Shown: positions 1 through 11,921 of the stretch, piece by piece
Layout: every line of letters starts with the position of its first letter
How positions within the stretch are numbered: the first letter of the stretch is position 1
Source: Rhopalosiphum padi
Taxonomy: Eukaryota; Arthropoda; Insecta; Hemiptera; Aphididae
DNA: 64,000 bases
NCBI RefSeq assembly: GCF_020882245.1
Contig: NC_083599.1
Location: 78,842,339-78,906,338 of the forward strand
Direction: 5' to 3'
Made by a program: the position numbers and the translations under genes
The notes under the pieces: model-generated
Told to the model about the DNA's origin: nothing
The model's database searches: none
What the model saw: only the letters and a program-made list of their open reading frames with translations

Positions 1-372
1 TTGAAGAATAATGCGATTTGTTTAGAAGCCGAGTATGATGTGTGGCTAGCAAAGTGGAATCGTGTGAAAATGAATAACGGCAAAATTCCAGAAACAGCTT
101 TAGAAGTACTCGATGTGTGTGATGTTGATATGTTTCCCGCGATTCATACTTTGATTCATATTTTAGCAACTTTGCCAGTCAGTGTAGCGACGGCTGAAAG
201 GTCCTTCTCGACATTGCGACGGCTTAAAACCTGGTTACGTACACGAATGGTTGAGGACAGACTCAATGGTCTCGCTCTTATGCACATTCACCGAGACATA
301 TCTATAGATATAGATCAAGTTATTGACAGATTTTCTAAAAATAAAAACCGAAAATTAGACTTTATTTTATAA
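1..372 (+). CDS. hAT transposase, C-terminal end (ZMYM1-like), partial
   Basis: The last 123 codons of an hAT-superfamily transposase that begins outside the window. The segment LPVSVATAERSFSTLRRLK followed by LRTRM...DRLNGLALMHIHRD is the hAT C-terminal dimerisation region, in the form found in ZMYM1-like or 52-kDa-repressor-like insect proteins. The frame is open to a TAA at 370-372, so this part is undamaged. The catalytic region cannot be judged because it lies upstream. It belongs to the element whose right terminus lies at 565. Confidence 0.85.
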   Translation: MKNNAICLEAEYDVWLAKWNRVKMNNGKIPETALEVLDVCDVDMFPAIHTLIHILATLPVSVATAERSFSTLRRLKTWLRTRMVEDRLNGLALMHIHRDISIDIDQVIDRFSKNKNRKLDFIL

Positions 373-565
373 ATTGTAATGTAATTTTTATGTTTATTTT
401 GTATAATATTTTCAATGTATTGAAATGTGTATTTTATAATGACTAATGTGGGTAATATGTGTTAAATATGTGTAATTTTAATAAATATATTATTAATTAT
501 TAAAAAAAGAAGTGTGATGTTTTTGGCCCCCCCCCCCCCAGAATCAAACTCTAGAGCCGCCACTG
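373..565 (+). mobile_element. 3' end of the hAT element with terminal inverted repeat
   Basis: AT-rich 3' untranslated region ending in a run of 13 C (527-539) and then a terminus whose reverse complement starts CAGTGGCGGCTCTAGAG, a typical hAT end. The following 8 bases (566-573) would be the target-site copy, but the other end is outside the window, so this cannot be tested here. Confidence 0.75.
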
Positions 566-596
566 ATTGACGGCTTATGAGGGAAGAATTAACAGC

Positions 597-1093
597 CGAG
601 AAAAAATTAATAAATATTTCACAGAAAAAGAGTATATTGAGTGTCAAAGCTGCAAAAGTAATAGAATTATATCTATCAGTATGAAAAGCCATTTGTTGAT
701 AAAACTAAAATCATTACCTAAAGATATTTTATATATTTTAAATAATGATAAAGAGAAACAATTATTTTATATTGTAAAACAACTGTAATTTGTATATTGT
801 TTAATGTCCCCAGATCTAGAAGCATCAACGAGCTTCAACACAAGCGATATTGGAGCAATCCAAAACAATTATGCAGGAGAAGTTCAATTGCATTTAGACA
901 GTATTGCAAAGACAATACAAATTTACAAGGAAGTTTATTATTTAAGAGGGGCTGTAGCCCTGTAGGGTTTAGTGGTCAAGACCGGTAGGGCTTAAGAGTG
1001 ACTGCAGGCTACTATAAGGCGTTTGCTTATAGATCCAATGATCAATGGGAAGTTTATAATGACCTCAAAGATGGAGTATCGTTAGCAACATAA
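597..1093 (+). pseudogene. Ubiquitin carboxyl-terminal hydrolase-like fragment
   Basis: Broken reading frames contain YYLRGAVAL, then, after a stop and a frame change near 960-1000, GYYKAFAYRSNDQWEVYNDL and a TAA at 1091-1093. This resembles the C-terminal part of C19 (USP) peptidases, where G-H-Y carries the catalytic histidine and is followed by W-x-x-Y-D-D. Here the histidine position reads Tyr, so it would be inactive even if expressed. The upstream part (about 597-788) includes a C-x2-C pair (IECQSCKSN). It lies directly beside an hAT end. It could be a decayed host gene or a domain carried by a transposon; the assignment rests on the short C-terminal motif only. Confidence 0.4.
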
Positions 1094-1274
1094 AATAAAG
1101 TGAACATTGAAATGTTATTGTATACAAAATAAATTGTATAAAATATATAAAGTTAATAATTTAAAACTACTTATATTTTATTTATCCGATTCCAAATAAT
1201 ACATGTATTTTAACAGTTAACAAGTGAAAAAAAAAGGTGAGTAACGCTCTGCTATACAGTAGGTGTGATTAACA

Positions 1275-3850
1275 CAGTCTTGTAAAGAATACTTTTATTT
1301 TGTATTCGGAATACGTATTCGAATAATTTTCAAAAAATATATTTAGAATACATTCTGGAATACTCAAAAAATTATTCGAATACTTTGAGAATACTATTTA
1401 TTAATACTTATTTTGCTCAAAATACAATTTTTAAATACACTTTTCTTAACTTTTTAAGTCATAGATAGTAGACACATTAATTTATTATTACTTTTCTTTA
1501 TTATATTTTACATAATAATTATACACTAATCAATTGTTAAGAAAAAAATTTACATTTTGTTACATTTAATCATCATTACTTTTTCAAAATTTGCATCAGT
1601 CATTTTTCCACGTTTCTTGGTCAGAACTGCACTCCCACACTAAATATACGTTCTATTGGAGCACTACTTGGTAAAGGGGTATTGTATTTTAAAAAAACTT
1701 TTTTTTAATAGGAGTATCATCTAATGAAGTTAAATTCTTTGTTGGGCTCTTGGAAAAATAATTTTATATTTCATTTTCTTCAGAATTATTGATATTTGTT
1801 TTGTTAGACCAGTTAGAAAAAAAAATATTTAATACATCATCAGATTGATTTTTATTACTATTAATTTCTGGTGTACTGTCATCTTCCACATTAGAATATT
1901 GGGAAAATTCATTAACTGCTTTTTTAAACTGATTAATAGCTATTTCTCTTTTAACATCATTTTTTATCCAATCTGTTTTAAAAAAAGGGTGAGATATGGC
2001 AGCAATTATAAGAAATGAGTCAGTTAGTTGAGTTTCAAATCTTTTTTCAATATTGAAACAAATTATATCAACTAATGATCTACAAAACTTGAAATTTTTA
2101 TTTATTTTCATATTCTCATACTGTGAAATAAGTTGAGAAATGGATGGGATTAAATAACCAAAATACATGAACTTTTCTCCTTGCAAAATATCTAAGCACA
2201 CAGCTAATGGTTCCATCACAATTACATACTCCTCCAACCATTCAATATCACTTTTAGTTAATCGCACAACATTTAATTCATCACACATTCTTAAAAACTT
2301 TCTTGGGCTTTTTTTATTTGAGGTAACATGAATTTGATAGAATCAAACATTGAGTTCCATCTTGTATCATTTGGACATTTCAAGTATACATCTAAAGATT
2401 TGTGAATTATGTCAGCCATACATGTTGAACGACTGTTTATTCTATACAGCCATACATTTAGTCATAGTTAGACGGCTTTGCTTTTTGTATAATAGATGTT
2501 CTCCATGAATACCAGGTTTGTTTAGTGCATTTTCAATATCCTAAAATATTAAATATTTAGTTTATAATTTTAGTTTATTAAATAAGAAAATTTAATGATT
2601 ACTTTTGTCGCAACTAAGTTCAAAGTATGTGCAGCACAACGGTGGTGGGCCGGTAAATTATAGTTAATTATCAACATTATTTTTAATAATTTCAGTGATT
2701 GGAATTATTGAACTACAAATCTTATCAATGTTATCCTCATCATCCTTATTTTCTTCACCATCAATATCACTCAGGTTCTTTAAGGCATGGATCTTGAACA
2801 TCATTTTCAACCTCAAGGATAGGTTTCCATATATTCTAAAATGTACATGAAAATAAATTAAAACAATATATTAAAACTTAATTTTAGAGATACCATCAGT
2901 ACTGCATTAAATTACTTGAAACTTTTAACAAAATTAGACCCACACAAGATATTTTGTTTAGAATCTCAAATTTTAAATAAACCGATTCCATTGCACCTGC
3001 TAGCACATCAAATGTATGTCGACCATCCAATCTTTGTCAAAAGTACAGATTTTCTACTTAAGTTTTTTTCATCAATCCAGTGACATGTAATACCAATATA
3101 TGATCTATATAAAATAATATTATAATTTATAATACTAACTAAAAAAGAACATTTTAGAATTTATTAATCTTAATAATAAAAAATGTATACCTATACCTTT
3201 TAAAAATGCTCCAACAATCAGTTGTAGTTTAAGGATATTTAACATTAGACATATCTTTATTTAAATTACATATAAGATTATCAAATGCTGCATTTAATCT
3301 ACACATCAGGGTTGGTCATGAAAGCAATTTACGACTAGGAAATCCTTTTTGGCAAAGTAATTAAAATCATTTTGTTTTAATTTAGGATTAATTGATCAAA
3401 TTCACCTAAAAAAATGCACTTAGAATAAGCATCAAAACCTCATAACATTTTAATTTTTGTACTCACTTTTAGAAACAATGCTTTTTTAACGCTTGTAAAT
3501 TCAAACAGGGAAGATTGATCACACATTCTAGCTTTTGATATTTTAGAACTATTTAAATCAGTAGAATCTGGCAGTTCATCATTAAAACCAATATTACTTC
3601 TTTTCAAGCCAAACATTTTTTTTACAGAGTGGATATTACAGTGTTTATTTTGCAATATAAAATATTTTTACAACATATTAGTTAAGTTTATCAAAATATG
3701 TATTGAATACTTTTTGACTAGTATAAATTATGAATATTAAAGTACTCACCTTTAAATGATTTCGTAAATTGGTTTTGAATCTAGTATCAGCAGTTCTTGA
3801 TTTAATAGTTACACAATGTTTGCATTTTACTTCGTATGTTTGATATGTCA
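1275..3850 (-). pseudogene. Decayed hAT transposon, ZBED (BED-finger) type
   Basis: Read on the minus strand: a BED-type finger exon (about 3840-3750, YEVKCKHC ... LRNHLK) with a GT donor; a second exon at 3655-3471; the motif HRCAAHTLNLVATK near 2655-2615; an open stretch 2288-1764 with LDILQGEKFMYFGYLIPSIS; and a C-terminal LPSSAPIERIFSVG near 1680-1620. These are the usual landmarks, in order, of ZBED-type hAT transposases. Stops and frameshifts separate them. The 3' terminus starts CAGTCTTGTAAAGAATAC at 1275. No matching right terminus is visible before the next element at 4277, so the 5' end is probably lost. Confidence 0.75.
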
Positions 3851-4276
3851 AAGAGTATTATTTTATTTAAATTCAAATCATTCAGTAAAATCAGTTATAT
3901 TAGTGGGTACTATAGACTATAGCAGAAACCTACAGTAGTACCCATAGATAAATGAATACAAAATGCAGTCTTCCTTAAAAACTATTAGGTATACTAAAGT
4001 AATTTAAATAGACTAAATATTACATAATGGATATAAATTATAGTATAATCTACATATTACTCGATAAGGTTTTTTATTTTGGGTACCTACTTTTATTTTA
4101 GGTATTTAAGTTTATTCAATGTACTTTATTAAATAATATTATAGTAACTATCAGTTATAAACTTATAACTAGTATAGATATTTTTGAATGTACAAACTAA
4201 TACTTTTTTTACAAAATACATATTATGTAAATACTTTAAAATAATAAATTAGCACTTAGTAGTTAGTAGTTAGTAA
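3851..4276. other. AT-rich spacer, no gene seen
   Basis: Only short AT-rich sequence with repeated TAGTTAG words near 4258-4275. I see no coding motif. It may contain the decayed 5' leader of the hAT to the left. Confidence 0.4.
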
Positions 4277-5572
4277 CAGTAGCGCAACCAGAAACCCCTT
4301 GGGGGGGGGGGTCCAAAATTATATTACAACAGATATAAACATAAATAATTGTGTTAATAATAAATTTATTTTTTATTTGTGTTACCATATTATTAATAAA
4401 ATGTATAAAAAAAATAAATAAAATATATGAAATAAAATGATAAAATAAAGTCTAAACGAGGCTTCAAATTCGATAAACGCTGTATTACTTCTTCGGACTT
4501 AATGCAATATCATAGTGAGAGCAGCTAGTCCATTCAATCTTGATTCGGACGTAGAGTTTCTTAAGTAAGTTTTAATGCGTTTGAGCGTTGAAAATGATCT
4601 TTCAGCTTCGCAAGATGTGACAGGAAGTGTGACCAGTATTTCCAAGAGCTTAAAAACATTTGGAAATAAATCTGAATTGCAATTATTCAATATGTTTATG
4701 GCATTTTTTGTTTTAATGTTACTATCATCTAGATAACGATTCCATATTAAAATTTCTGATTTCACAAAATCAAAACTATCAATGTCATTACTGTAAAATT
4801 TGTTTTAGTTGTTGAATGAACGAATCAAGAAAAGGAATAAATAAAGCTATTTTGAAATATTCTTCAGGATCATTTGCTGAAATATTTATGCGGTGTTTTT
4901 GGCGCTTAGCTAATCGAGGAATTTCAATTTTAATTTCAAAATCATTTAATCTTTTATTAAGATCATTATATAGTTTGTTAAATTCAAGACTAACGTTTTC
5001 TCTTATGGACATTAATTGTTTTTTCACTAAACTTATATGTTCAATTGCGTCAACTAAATCAATATTTGTGGTTTGTAAATATTTACATAGCGAATGAGTA
5101 TACTGAAAAATATAATTAAGAATAGTCAGGGCTACATTAAATTCCGATACTTGTAGTGCTAATAGAAGTTGATTTGCTTTACTTGATGTATCACTGTCAT
5201 TCCACATAATTATTTCTTCTAAATAATTTAAAATTGCAGGGAAAAAATCATAAAATGTTTCAATTGAGTTGTAACGCTCAATCCACCTAGTTGGACATAA
5301 TCTTTTTAGTTTTTGTGTTTGAGATGAATATTCGTTTTGTTTTAGTTTGTCTAAATGTGTTGAAAAAAACTGTTGTCTCTTCGAAGTGTTAAAAAAATTA
5401 TAACATGTTTCTATTGTGTTCATAGTATTCCGTATTCCTTGAATATTACATGCACTTGAGACTGAAAGATTAAGATTATGGGCACTACAGTGCACATACA
5501 ATGCACTTGGATGATCTTTTCTGATTAAAGCTTCAACTCCATTAAATACTAACTTAGTAATATTGGTTATAA
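4277..5572 (-). pseudogene. hAT transposon, ZMYM1-like type, 5'-truncated
   Basis: Minus-strand transposase remnant. It starts near 5570 with a segment reading VFNGVEALIRKDHPSALYVH, runs through CSAHNLNLSVSSAC and LKRLCPTRWIERYNS (the conserved hAT C-P-T-R-W region) to about 4788, and resumes in another frame to 4499. The C-terminal dimerisation region reads LPVTSCEAERSFSTLKRIKT. One frameshift near 4770-4790 breaks it, and the coding end passes into sequence after 4499. The 3' terminus is CAGTAGCGCAACCAG at 4277, followed by an 11-G run at 4301-4311. The N-terminal zinc-finger exons are missing: at about 5573 the sequence changes to the end of a different hAT. Confidence 0.8.
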
Positions 5573-5896
5573 CTAATCAAATAATAAAATTCAAAAAATT
5601 TTGAAAATACACTTACTTTATAGTGACTCAATAAGTTCCAGTAGAACCTGAGTACGCGATTATCTTTTTAGTGCAGTTTAAACAAATAACTGACATTTTT
5701 GATCTAGTGTTTGAAATCTTCTTAAAATAATTATTAAAATTCGAATTTCTAAATCATTTACTGAATAATTATCAAGATAATTATTTTTAGATAACCTATT
5801 TGTTTATCTAGATAAGATAAAAAGATATTTAAAATATTTTTTATCTAGATAAGATAAAACGATAATTATATTTTATCTAGATAATGCACAACACTG
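5573..5896 (-). mobile_element. 5' end of a second ZBED-type hAT
   Basis: The terminus at 5896, read on the minus strand, starts CAGTGTTGTGCATTATCTAG, a canonical ZBED-hAT end. It is followed by an array of TCTAGATAA/GATAATTA words and then a short BED-finger-like exon (5695-5630; VICLNCTKK...GSTGTY) that contains a stop before its GT donor. The terminus sequence does not match the one at 4277, so this fragment and its neighbour are from different families. TSD candidate on the outer side is 5897-5904; its partner is not found. Confidence 0.6.
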
Positions 5897-6974
5897 GTGG
5901 TTCTTCGATAACAATTTTATCATAGCTAGTAGTAATAGTAGCCAATTAGTACGTCCAGAACTAAACAACTAATAAATACAAAAGTAACAATACTATAAAA
6001 ATAAAATATAAAATTGTAGTGGGATATCCTCCCGAACGGCCACCAACTATTATTATTATTACTATTGTTATTATTATTATTATTATTATCGGACGCCTAG
6101 CCGTTATTCGTTAGTAGCGTTTTGGCGACATCCCGGCGATGTTGAGGCCGTGGCGATCGTCGCTTGTTGTGTTATTTTTTCCTTAATTATTAATTGTGTT
6201 TTTTTATGTCAGGTGATCCCGATAGTGGCGGGATACTGGCAAGGTGCTGTTTTTTTTAATTTATATATTTATATTATTAATATAAGTGTGATATCGTCCA
6301 ATAATACGAAATAAATGTCAATTCACATAACTTTATTTTGTAGTTCTTAAATCAAGTGCCCTCTGACCTACAAAATATAAAATTTTTTTTCCAATTTTTT
6401 AGTGCATTTTTTAATTTTTTTATTCTTATACTTTATTTTCATTAAACATGTATTTTGTCATTATCGCCGAAACGGCAGCATCGAAAATATCTATCGCCGA
6501 TACGGCAGCGCCGAAAAGTCCCATTCCCCATATGTGTGTGTATATCCTCTTATATGTGTGGTATTTTAATGTTTTAAGTTTCTCGTTCAATTAAATTAAA
6601 TTTAACTAGTTACCTATAGACATGATCTTAAATATTAATAAAATGTTTTCCATAAATAGACCTATATTATAGAATACTGAATTATCTATGTTACTGATTT
6701 ACATTTATTTCAGATTGAACTTGATTTCAACTATTTGTTTCCTGAAAAGACTTCTTACTATTAAATAAGATAGATGTTTTTATAGTCAAGCTTATTGACT
6801 ATATTAAAACTGCCAATTGTCAATTTGGAGTCTAAGGCCTAGTCTTATAAAAGAACTGCAGACTCCATCAAAGCCTGGTAAATATTAAATTAATTAACAA
6901 TAAAACATTATAAATTCTAAATATTTTTTATTATAACTTAAAATTATTCTATACTATTTTTTTTTTTTAAAGGT
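5897..6974 (+). other. GC-richer leader with possible first exon of element A
   Basis: Contains an (ATT)n stretch near 6048-6090 and a GC-richer block (about 6090-6260) that stands out from its surroundings. An ATG near 6206 opens MSGDPDSGGILA and could splice at a GT near 6241, but the donor is weak. 6260-6974 is AT-rich and has a pyrimidine-rich tract with AG just before 6975. I infer that this is the promoter and 5' exon of the decayed element A to the right; nothing proves it. Confidence 0.3.
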
Positions 6975-7511
6975 AATGAATATACAGAAGTTTTTCAATT
7001 ACTTCCATTGTTGTTGCAACCACTTACCATAAAACTTGATAGGAAACGTAAGATTGATGGAAAGACCTCAGTTTGGAGACCGTCTAAAGCAGAGCAAGCT
7101 GCAGCATTCATCACATTTATATCTGTAAGTACTACTAAACGTGATTTAACTTAAAAGGGTAAAAAATGAATATTTATTTGACTTTTTTAGGATGTAGGTG
7201 AATTAAAAATAGCACATAAAACAAAAATTGACAAAGCTGTTCAATTTGGGCTAAAGTTACAACCATATGTGATCGTTATTAATTCAACTGCATTTTTTGT
7301 TGTAATTGATGACACTTACTTCAAATTAGAAACACTAAACAAAGCTGTAGACGTATGTTTTAAGTCGTTCTATTTATTAAACGTTCACTATCCGGCTGAG
7401 TGTGAACAGGTATGGGTATTTATACAACACTATTTTTTTGATATAAAACTAAAATCCGACAAATACCATTTGTCTGTAAAAACTTTAGTTAATGATTTTC
7501 ATAATTTGTGA
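6975..7511 (+). pseudogene. Element A accessory protein (function unknown)
   Basis: Two exons, 6975-7124 and 7191-7511, separated by a short intron with GT...AG. The first holds LLPLLLQPLTIKLDRKRKID and VWRPSKAEQAAAFITFIS. The second holds VGELKIAHKTKIDKAVQFGL, then YFKLETLNKAVDVCFKSF and PAECEQVWVFIQHYFFDIK, ending at a TGA at 7509-7511. I recognise this as a protein type often found beside the transposase-like protein described next, but I know no biochemical function. The exons are open, but the N-terminus is not identifiable. It lies upstream of and on the same strand as the element A transposase-like gene. Confidence 0.5.
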
Positions 7512-7563
7512 TTGATTTTGTTTAAAATATATTACAATATTACTTTAAAATTTATTTTTAATA

Positions 7564-7957
7564 ATGCCTCTGTGTTTTATATGTATGCATATATTCAATT
7601 TAAATTCCAATTTAATTACTCATTTAAATATTTTTCATGATCCAAAATTGTTGACGGAGTTTTAATGTTTGGAGCCTAATTGTTATAGAGTTTTTACTAC
7701 TTTTCACTCATATAAAAATCATTTGACACAACATACAAAATTTACCAGATATTTCAACTTCTAATGATAATTTGCATTTTACAAGAGAACACAAAAATTC
7801 TTCTATATATCTTGTCAACCGCCCAATTTTAAATGATGACATTCCTTCTAGTCAGCACTGTACAGAACCAGTTACAGGCAAACAATTTAATAATACATTG
7901 CATTTTAACTCAATATCGTTGGCATCTGAGTGGTATAACAACAGTGTGATTCCCAGG
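7564..7957 (+). pseudogene. Element A transposase-like protein, N-terminal part with C2H2 fingers
   Basis: An ATG at 7564 opens MPLCFICMHIFNLNSNLITH, a C2H2 finger, followed after a stop by CLEPNCYRVF...SYKNHLTQH, a second C2H2 finger. The stretch to 7957 reads SIYLVNRPILNDDIPSSQH and ASEWYNNSVIPR. The hAT at 7958 cuts the gene in the middle of this frame. The reading frame continues on the far side of the hAT (11922 onward), and again beyond 27794. Several stops show that it was already dead or has decayed since. The protein family is common in invertebrate repeat-derived genes; its class (EnSpm-like, KDZ-like or other) is uncertain. Confidence 0.5.
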
Positions 7958-8262
7958 CAGTGCCGGATCTAAGACATTTGACGCCCGGGGCTAATAAAAA
8001 TGTAGCGCCCTTACATAGTATTAGCCACGGGGGTCAGGGTTTGCGGGTTGTCAACACAAAACAAAATTTTTAAGTAGGTACAAATCAAAAGTATATTTTT
8101 ATATTACAAATATTTTTTATTTAAATCGTTGTCTTAACATATATTATATTATAGATCATAGTCAATATTATATTTAAAAACCATTAAAAAATATAAAAAC
8201 AAAAACATAAATAAAAATCTCTTGATTACTTAAATTAGGTAAAAAAATTATACTCTGAAAAT

Positions 8263-11200
8263 TCAAAAATTAACTTTTCTAGCTTTTTTTGCAGCGAAAT
8301 CATTAATTACGTCTTCATAATTGATTTGTCTTGCAATTTTATTTTCTATGGATAAAATAGATAAGTGATTAAGTCTAGCTTGCTCCGTAGTAGATCTTAA
8401 ATATATTTTTATTAATTTAAATTTACTAAAGGTTCGTTCACACGAAGCTGAAGTAACTGGCATTGTAAGATATATTTGGTAAGCAACGGATATATTTGGA
8501 TATGCACTTTGAAGTTTATTTTTATAAATAAAATTCAACATTTCAAAAAATGTTGCTCTTTTTAAATCGCCATCTATGTTGTAAACATGGTCTTTAAAGC
8601 TCTCTAGTTCTGAAATGAATTCAATTTTGTTGAGGTCGTTTTCATATTTATTGCATAAATCGACTCCTGCTCTTTTCAAGTTTTCCATAGGCCAAGAATA
8701 AATTATTGTTGGATCTAAAAATGAAAAATCTTGAGCAATATTTTCCATTGATTTAAATCTTTGACGTAGTCCTGTTAAGATATTGTCAATAACATTTTTA
8801 ATCATTATTAAAAATTTATTTTCTTCACTTATGTTACAAAACTCATCTTCTGCAATTTCTCCGGGTAAAAGTTTCTTTTTTCGTAATCTGACTTTTGGAA
8901 ATTCCGTTTCTATGCCTAATACTTCAGCTTTATTCTTTGAATTAAATAAAGCCTCATTTATACCTTGCTCTCGAAAGTTTTCTAATATTTTAAGGAGACT
9001 TTGCAGATGTTTGACAACTACATCAATTGTTAATTTTGGTTTTTGTAAAATTATATTAATTCTGTCAATTGCACTGAGAATTTTTTCCCAAACGGTAAGC
9101 ATACAAATGAAAGAAAAACTTTTAAGTGATCTTATCAAATTATCTGCATCAAATTTTGTTTCTTCTGATAATTTTTCTTGTTTTAGAACGTCAAAGCTTT
9201 TAAAAACCATATCCAGTTGAGTATTTAATGATTTTATTGCACGATGTTTAGCTGACCACCTTGTTATACTATACCCTTTCAATGACAACTTTAAATTATT
9301 CATTAGAATATCCCATCTTTGCGTTGAACTTGAAAAGAAATTAAATAATTTCTGTATGATGCCGAAAAATGTTTCTACTTTAGGTATACTTTTTGCACAA
9401 TTAACACCAATTAAATTTAAGGAGTGAGCTGAGCATGGGATGAATCTTGCAAGATTATTCATTTCAATAATTCGTGCTTGGACTCCTTTAATTTTTCCAC
9501 TCATATTTGACCCGATATCAAATGATTGTCCTCTACAATCAGATATTCTAAGATTATCTTTTGTCAAACAATCTAATATATCTTCTGTTAATGATTCACC
9601 AGTTTTGTTGTACACACGCACAAACTTTAAAAAACTTTCTATGATTTCGCATTCATTCTGGTTGTTTTGTATAACATAGCGAATAACTTGGGTCATTTGT
9701 TCTTGGTGTGCAATGTCTGGTGTACAATCGAATAGTATAGAATAATATTTCGCCTCTATTATTTTTGAAAGAATTTCATCTTTAACTCTTTTTGCCATTA
9801 TCTCTAGAAACTCATCTTGAATACCATGAGAAAAATAAGAAAGACCACCTTTTTTATGTCTTTCAATATGTTTTGATAATGGTTCATGATAATGTGACAC
9901 TAGATTAACTAAATTTAAAAACTTTCCACTTCGGTTTGATGTTCCCACACTAGAAATAATTTCATTAGATCCTCGAAACGCACTTCCGTCCATTGCTAGA
10001 TGCATTATAATGTCTATAATTGCCAATAAAACGGATTTCCAGCGACCTTCTTCTTTTCTTATAGAATTTTGCAATTCTGTGTCAATACCCTCGCAGTGAT
10101 TCAATGCTATTTCCAATGAAGTCCAAGAACACACATTTTTTTATGTATTGGTGAATTTTCATGTAATGGAATTTTTTCCGTAGCTTTTTTCCAATTTGTT
10201 AAGCCAGTATATGCTAATTTTGATATTTTGGATGAGTTTTCTATTTTAGTAAACAATTTACAAGGTACACAAAAAAGTGCATTTTTATATAAAGAATAGC
10301 TGAGCCATGTTCTCTTTAATTTTTTTCCATTCATAAGTATCTTAAAAAACCAGTCAGACTTAACATTTCTACCGTCTCTTTCCGAATTTCTAAAATCATG
10401 AATTTCAGAATAATTGTACCTCATTTTCACTAAATATGTTCTTTGTGTATCTGTAATATTTAAAGGCCATGTACCAAGATCAGTAAAATGTATGTTTATG
10501 GTGTCTACTTTATTGCAATTAGTTCTGTTCCCTTCCATAGCTGAATAATAGTCCTCATCACTAGTCGATACCGTTTTTGTTTCAAATAATTTATTATGTG
10601 CAATCTCTGTAGAAATAACTTTATGTTTATTTTTTTCTTCGGGTATGATAATTGTATGTGATATTGATGAATTTGTATCAGAATTTGAAGGAACCACTTC
10701 TATAAATTAAAGGTAAATTAAGAAAGGTATTTTGTGATGGCCTTAGATTAGTTTTTACGCTTTAAGCTTATATTAGCTGATATAACTTAACTATACATTT
10801 TATAATTAAAATTAGTAAAATCAAAAATACCTACTTAAATCTAAAATATGAATGATTTATATGAAATTTAAAAATAAAACAAATAATTATTTAATATTCT
10901 ATACTAAATTGTATAAATTTCTTTACTAAACAACATAAATTTATTTATTTATTGTTGCAACAAAATAAAAATTCAATTTTATTAAGATGTTTTAAATATC
11001 TCAACCTTGATTAAATTCATTATATAAATTAACTAAAGGTAAATATATAATTTATTTTAACAGATTTAAAAATTGCTTACCGTTGGTTTCTGTTTCTGTA
11101 ATATTCCCATCCGTATCTGAATCGTGGTCCACATCATTAGTTGATAACGTTTTTGTTTCAAATAATTTATTATGTACAATCTCTATAGAAATAACGTTAT

Positions 11201-11468
11201 GTTAATTAATTTTGTTTATTTTAATTTTATTTAGATATTTAAAACATGTTTTAAATATCTCAACATTCTCAACATTGATTAAACTTATTACATTTAAGTA
11301 TTTAACTATAAATATATAATTTATTTTGACAGCTATAAAAATTGCTTACCGTTGGTTTCTGTTTTTGAAAAAATTTACGATCTTAGGTAGTTTTTGTACA
11401 TTTTTTTCAAGTTCCAGTTTTCTTTTTCTATTTTCAGCCCCACTGAGCTTTTTTTTTGAATTCATCAT
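8263..11468 (-). pseudogene. hAT transposase with TTF zinc finger, one frameshift
   Basis: Cut-and-paste transposase, nuclear, expected to bind the CAGTGCCGGATC ends. Exon 1 (11468-11350) starts MMNSKKKLSGAENRKRK and has donor GTAAGC. An optional exon lies near 11185-11081. The main exon (10699-8263) has acceptor TATAG. It carries the TTF-type finger region (WPLNITDTQRTYLVKMR; NALFCVPCKLF), a catalytic core with ILFDCTPDIAHQEQM, IPCSAHSLNLIG and SITRWSAKHRA, and the dimerisation end MPVTSASCERTFSKFKLIK. The only clear lesion is a 1-base deletion in an A run (7 T on the plus strand at 10136-10142), which shifts the frame after residue K of SPIHKK. Everything downstream (623 codons) is open to the stop at 8263. 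Confidence 0.88.
10551..11365 (-). repeat. Tandem duplication of intron and exon start inside the hAT gene
   Basis: Two kinds of doubled sequence. The stretch at about 10551-10630 recurs at about 11122-11200 (coding ETKTVSTSDED versus ETKTLSTNDVD). The intron stretch ending CGTTGGTTTCTG at 11081-11092 recurs at 11350-11361, including the splice donor. This implies an internal duplication that created an extra candidate exon (11185-11081) near the N-terminus. Confidence 0.6.
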
Positions 11469-11921
11469 ATTTTTTTTTTGGTGAAGAAATGTTAAAATAA
11501 AAAAAATTGTAGAGTTGAAATGAATCTGACAACAACCTTCGACTATTCGACATGAATTAATGAGCAATAATAAATATTATCGTACATTCCAACATTGTAA
11601 ATACCTATTATAAAACCTATGCATTTATCATCGATCGCCAGTTTGGGTTTTCTCCGAAACTGACTGTTAATAACTAGGCGACTATAAATATAAAATATGT
11701 CAACACCGGACCAAAATATAAACAAAAGATAAACGTATTCGAATATCTAATATTATTTATTCTGTTTAAATATACAGTATTATAATTTATACATATTTTA
11801 TGAGATATTTTTAGCTTATTTTTTTATTTTTTATAATCTTAAGAGCACCCAGATACCAACAGCGACCGGGGCAAGAATACCCACTTGCCCCCCCCCCCCT
11901 TGATCCGGCACTATTCCCAGG

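Larger units (their letters stand above)
7958..11913 (-). mobile_element. Nearly intact hAT transposon (3956 bp) with perfect 8-bp TSD
   Basis: Termini CAGTGCCGGATC (7958) and, reverse-complemented, TAGTGCCGGATC (11913) match at 11 of 12 bases. The flanking 8 bases TTCCCAGG are identical on both sides (7950-7957 and 11914-11921), the hallmark of an hAT insertion. A run of 12 C lies at 11888-11899, just inside the right terminus. The transposase gene is on the minus strand. The element was inserted into the coding sequence of element A; joining the flanks across one TSD copy keeps that frame open. Confidence 0.93.

Noticed and set aside
8783..9220. Plus-strand open frame inside the hAT
   Set aside because: Antisense to the transposase; composition mirrors it.
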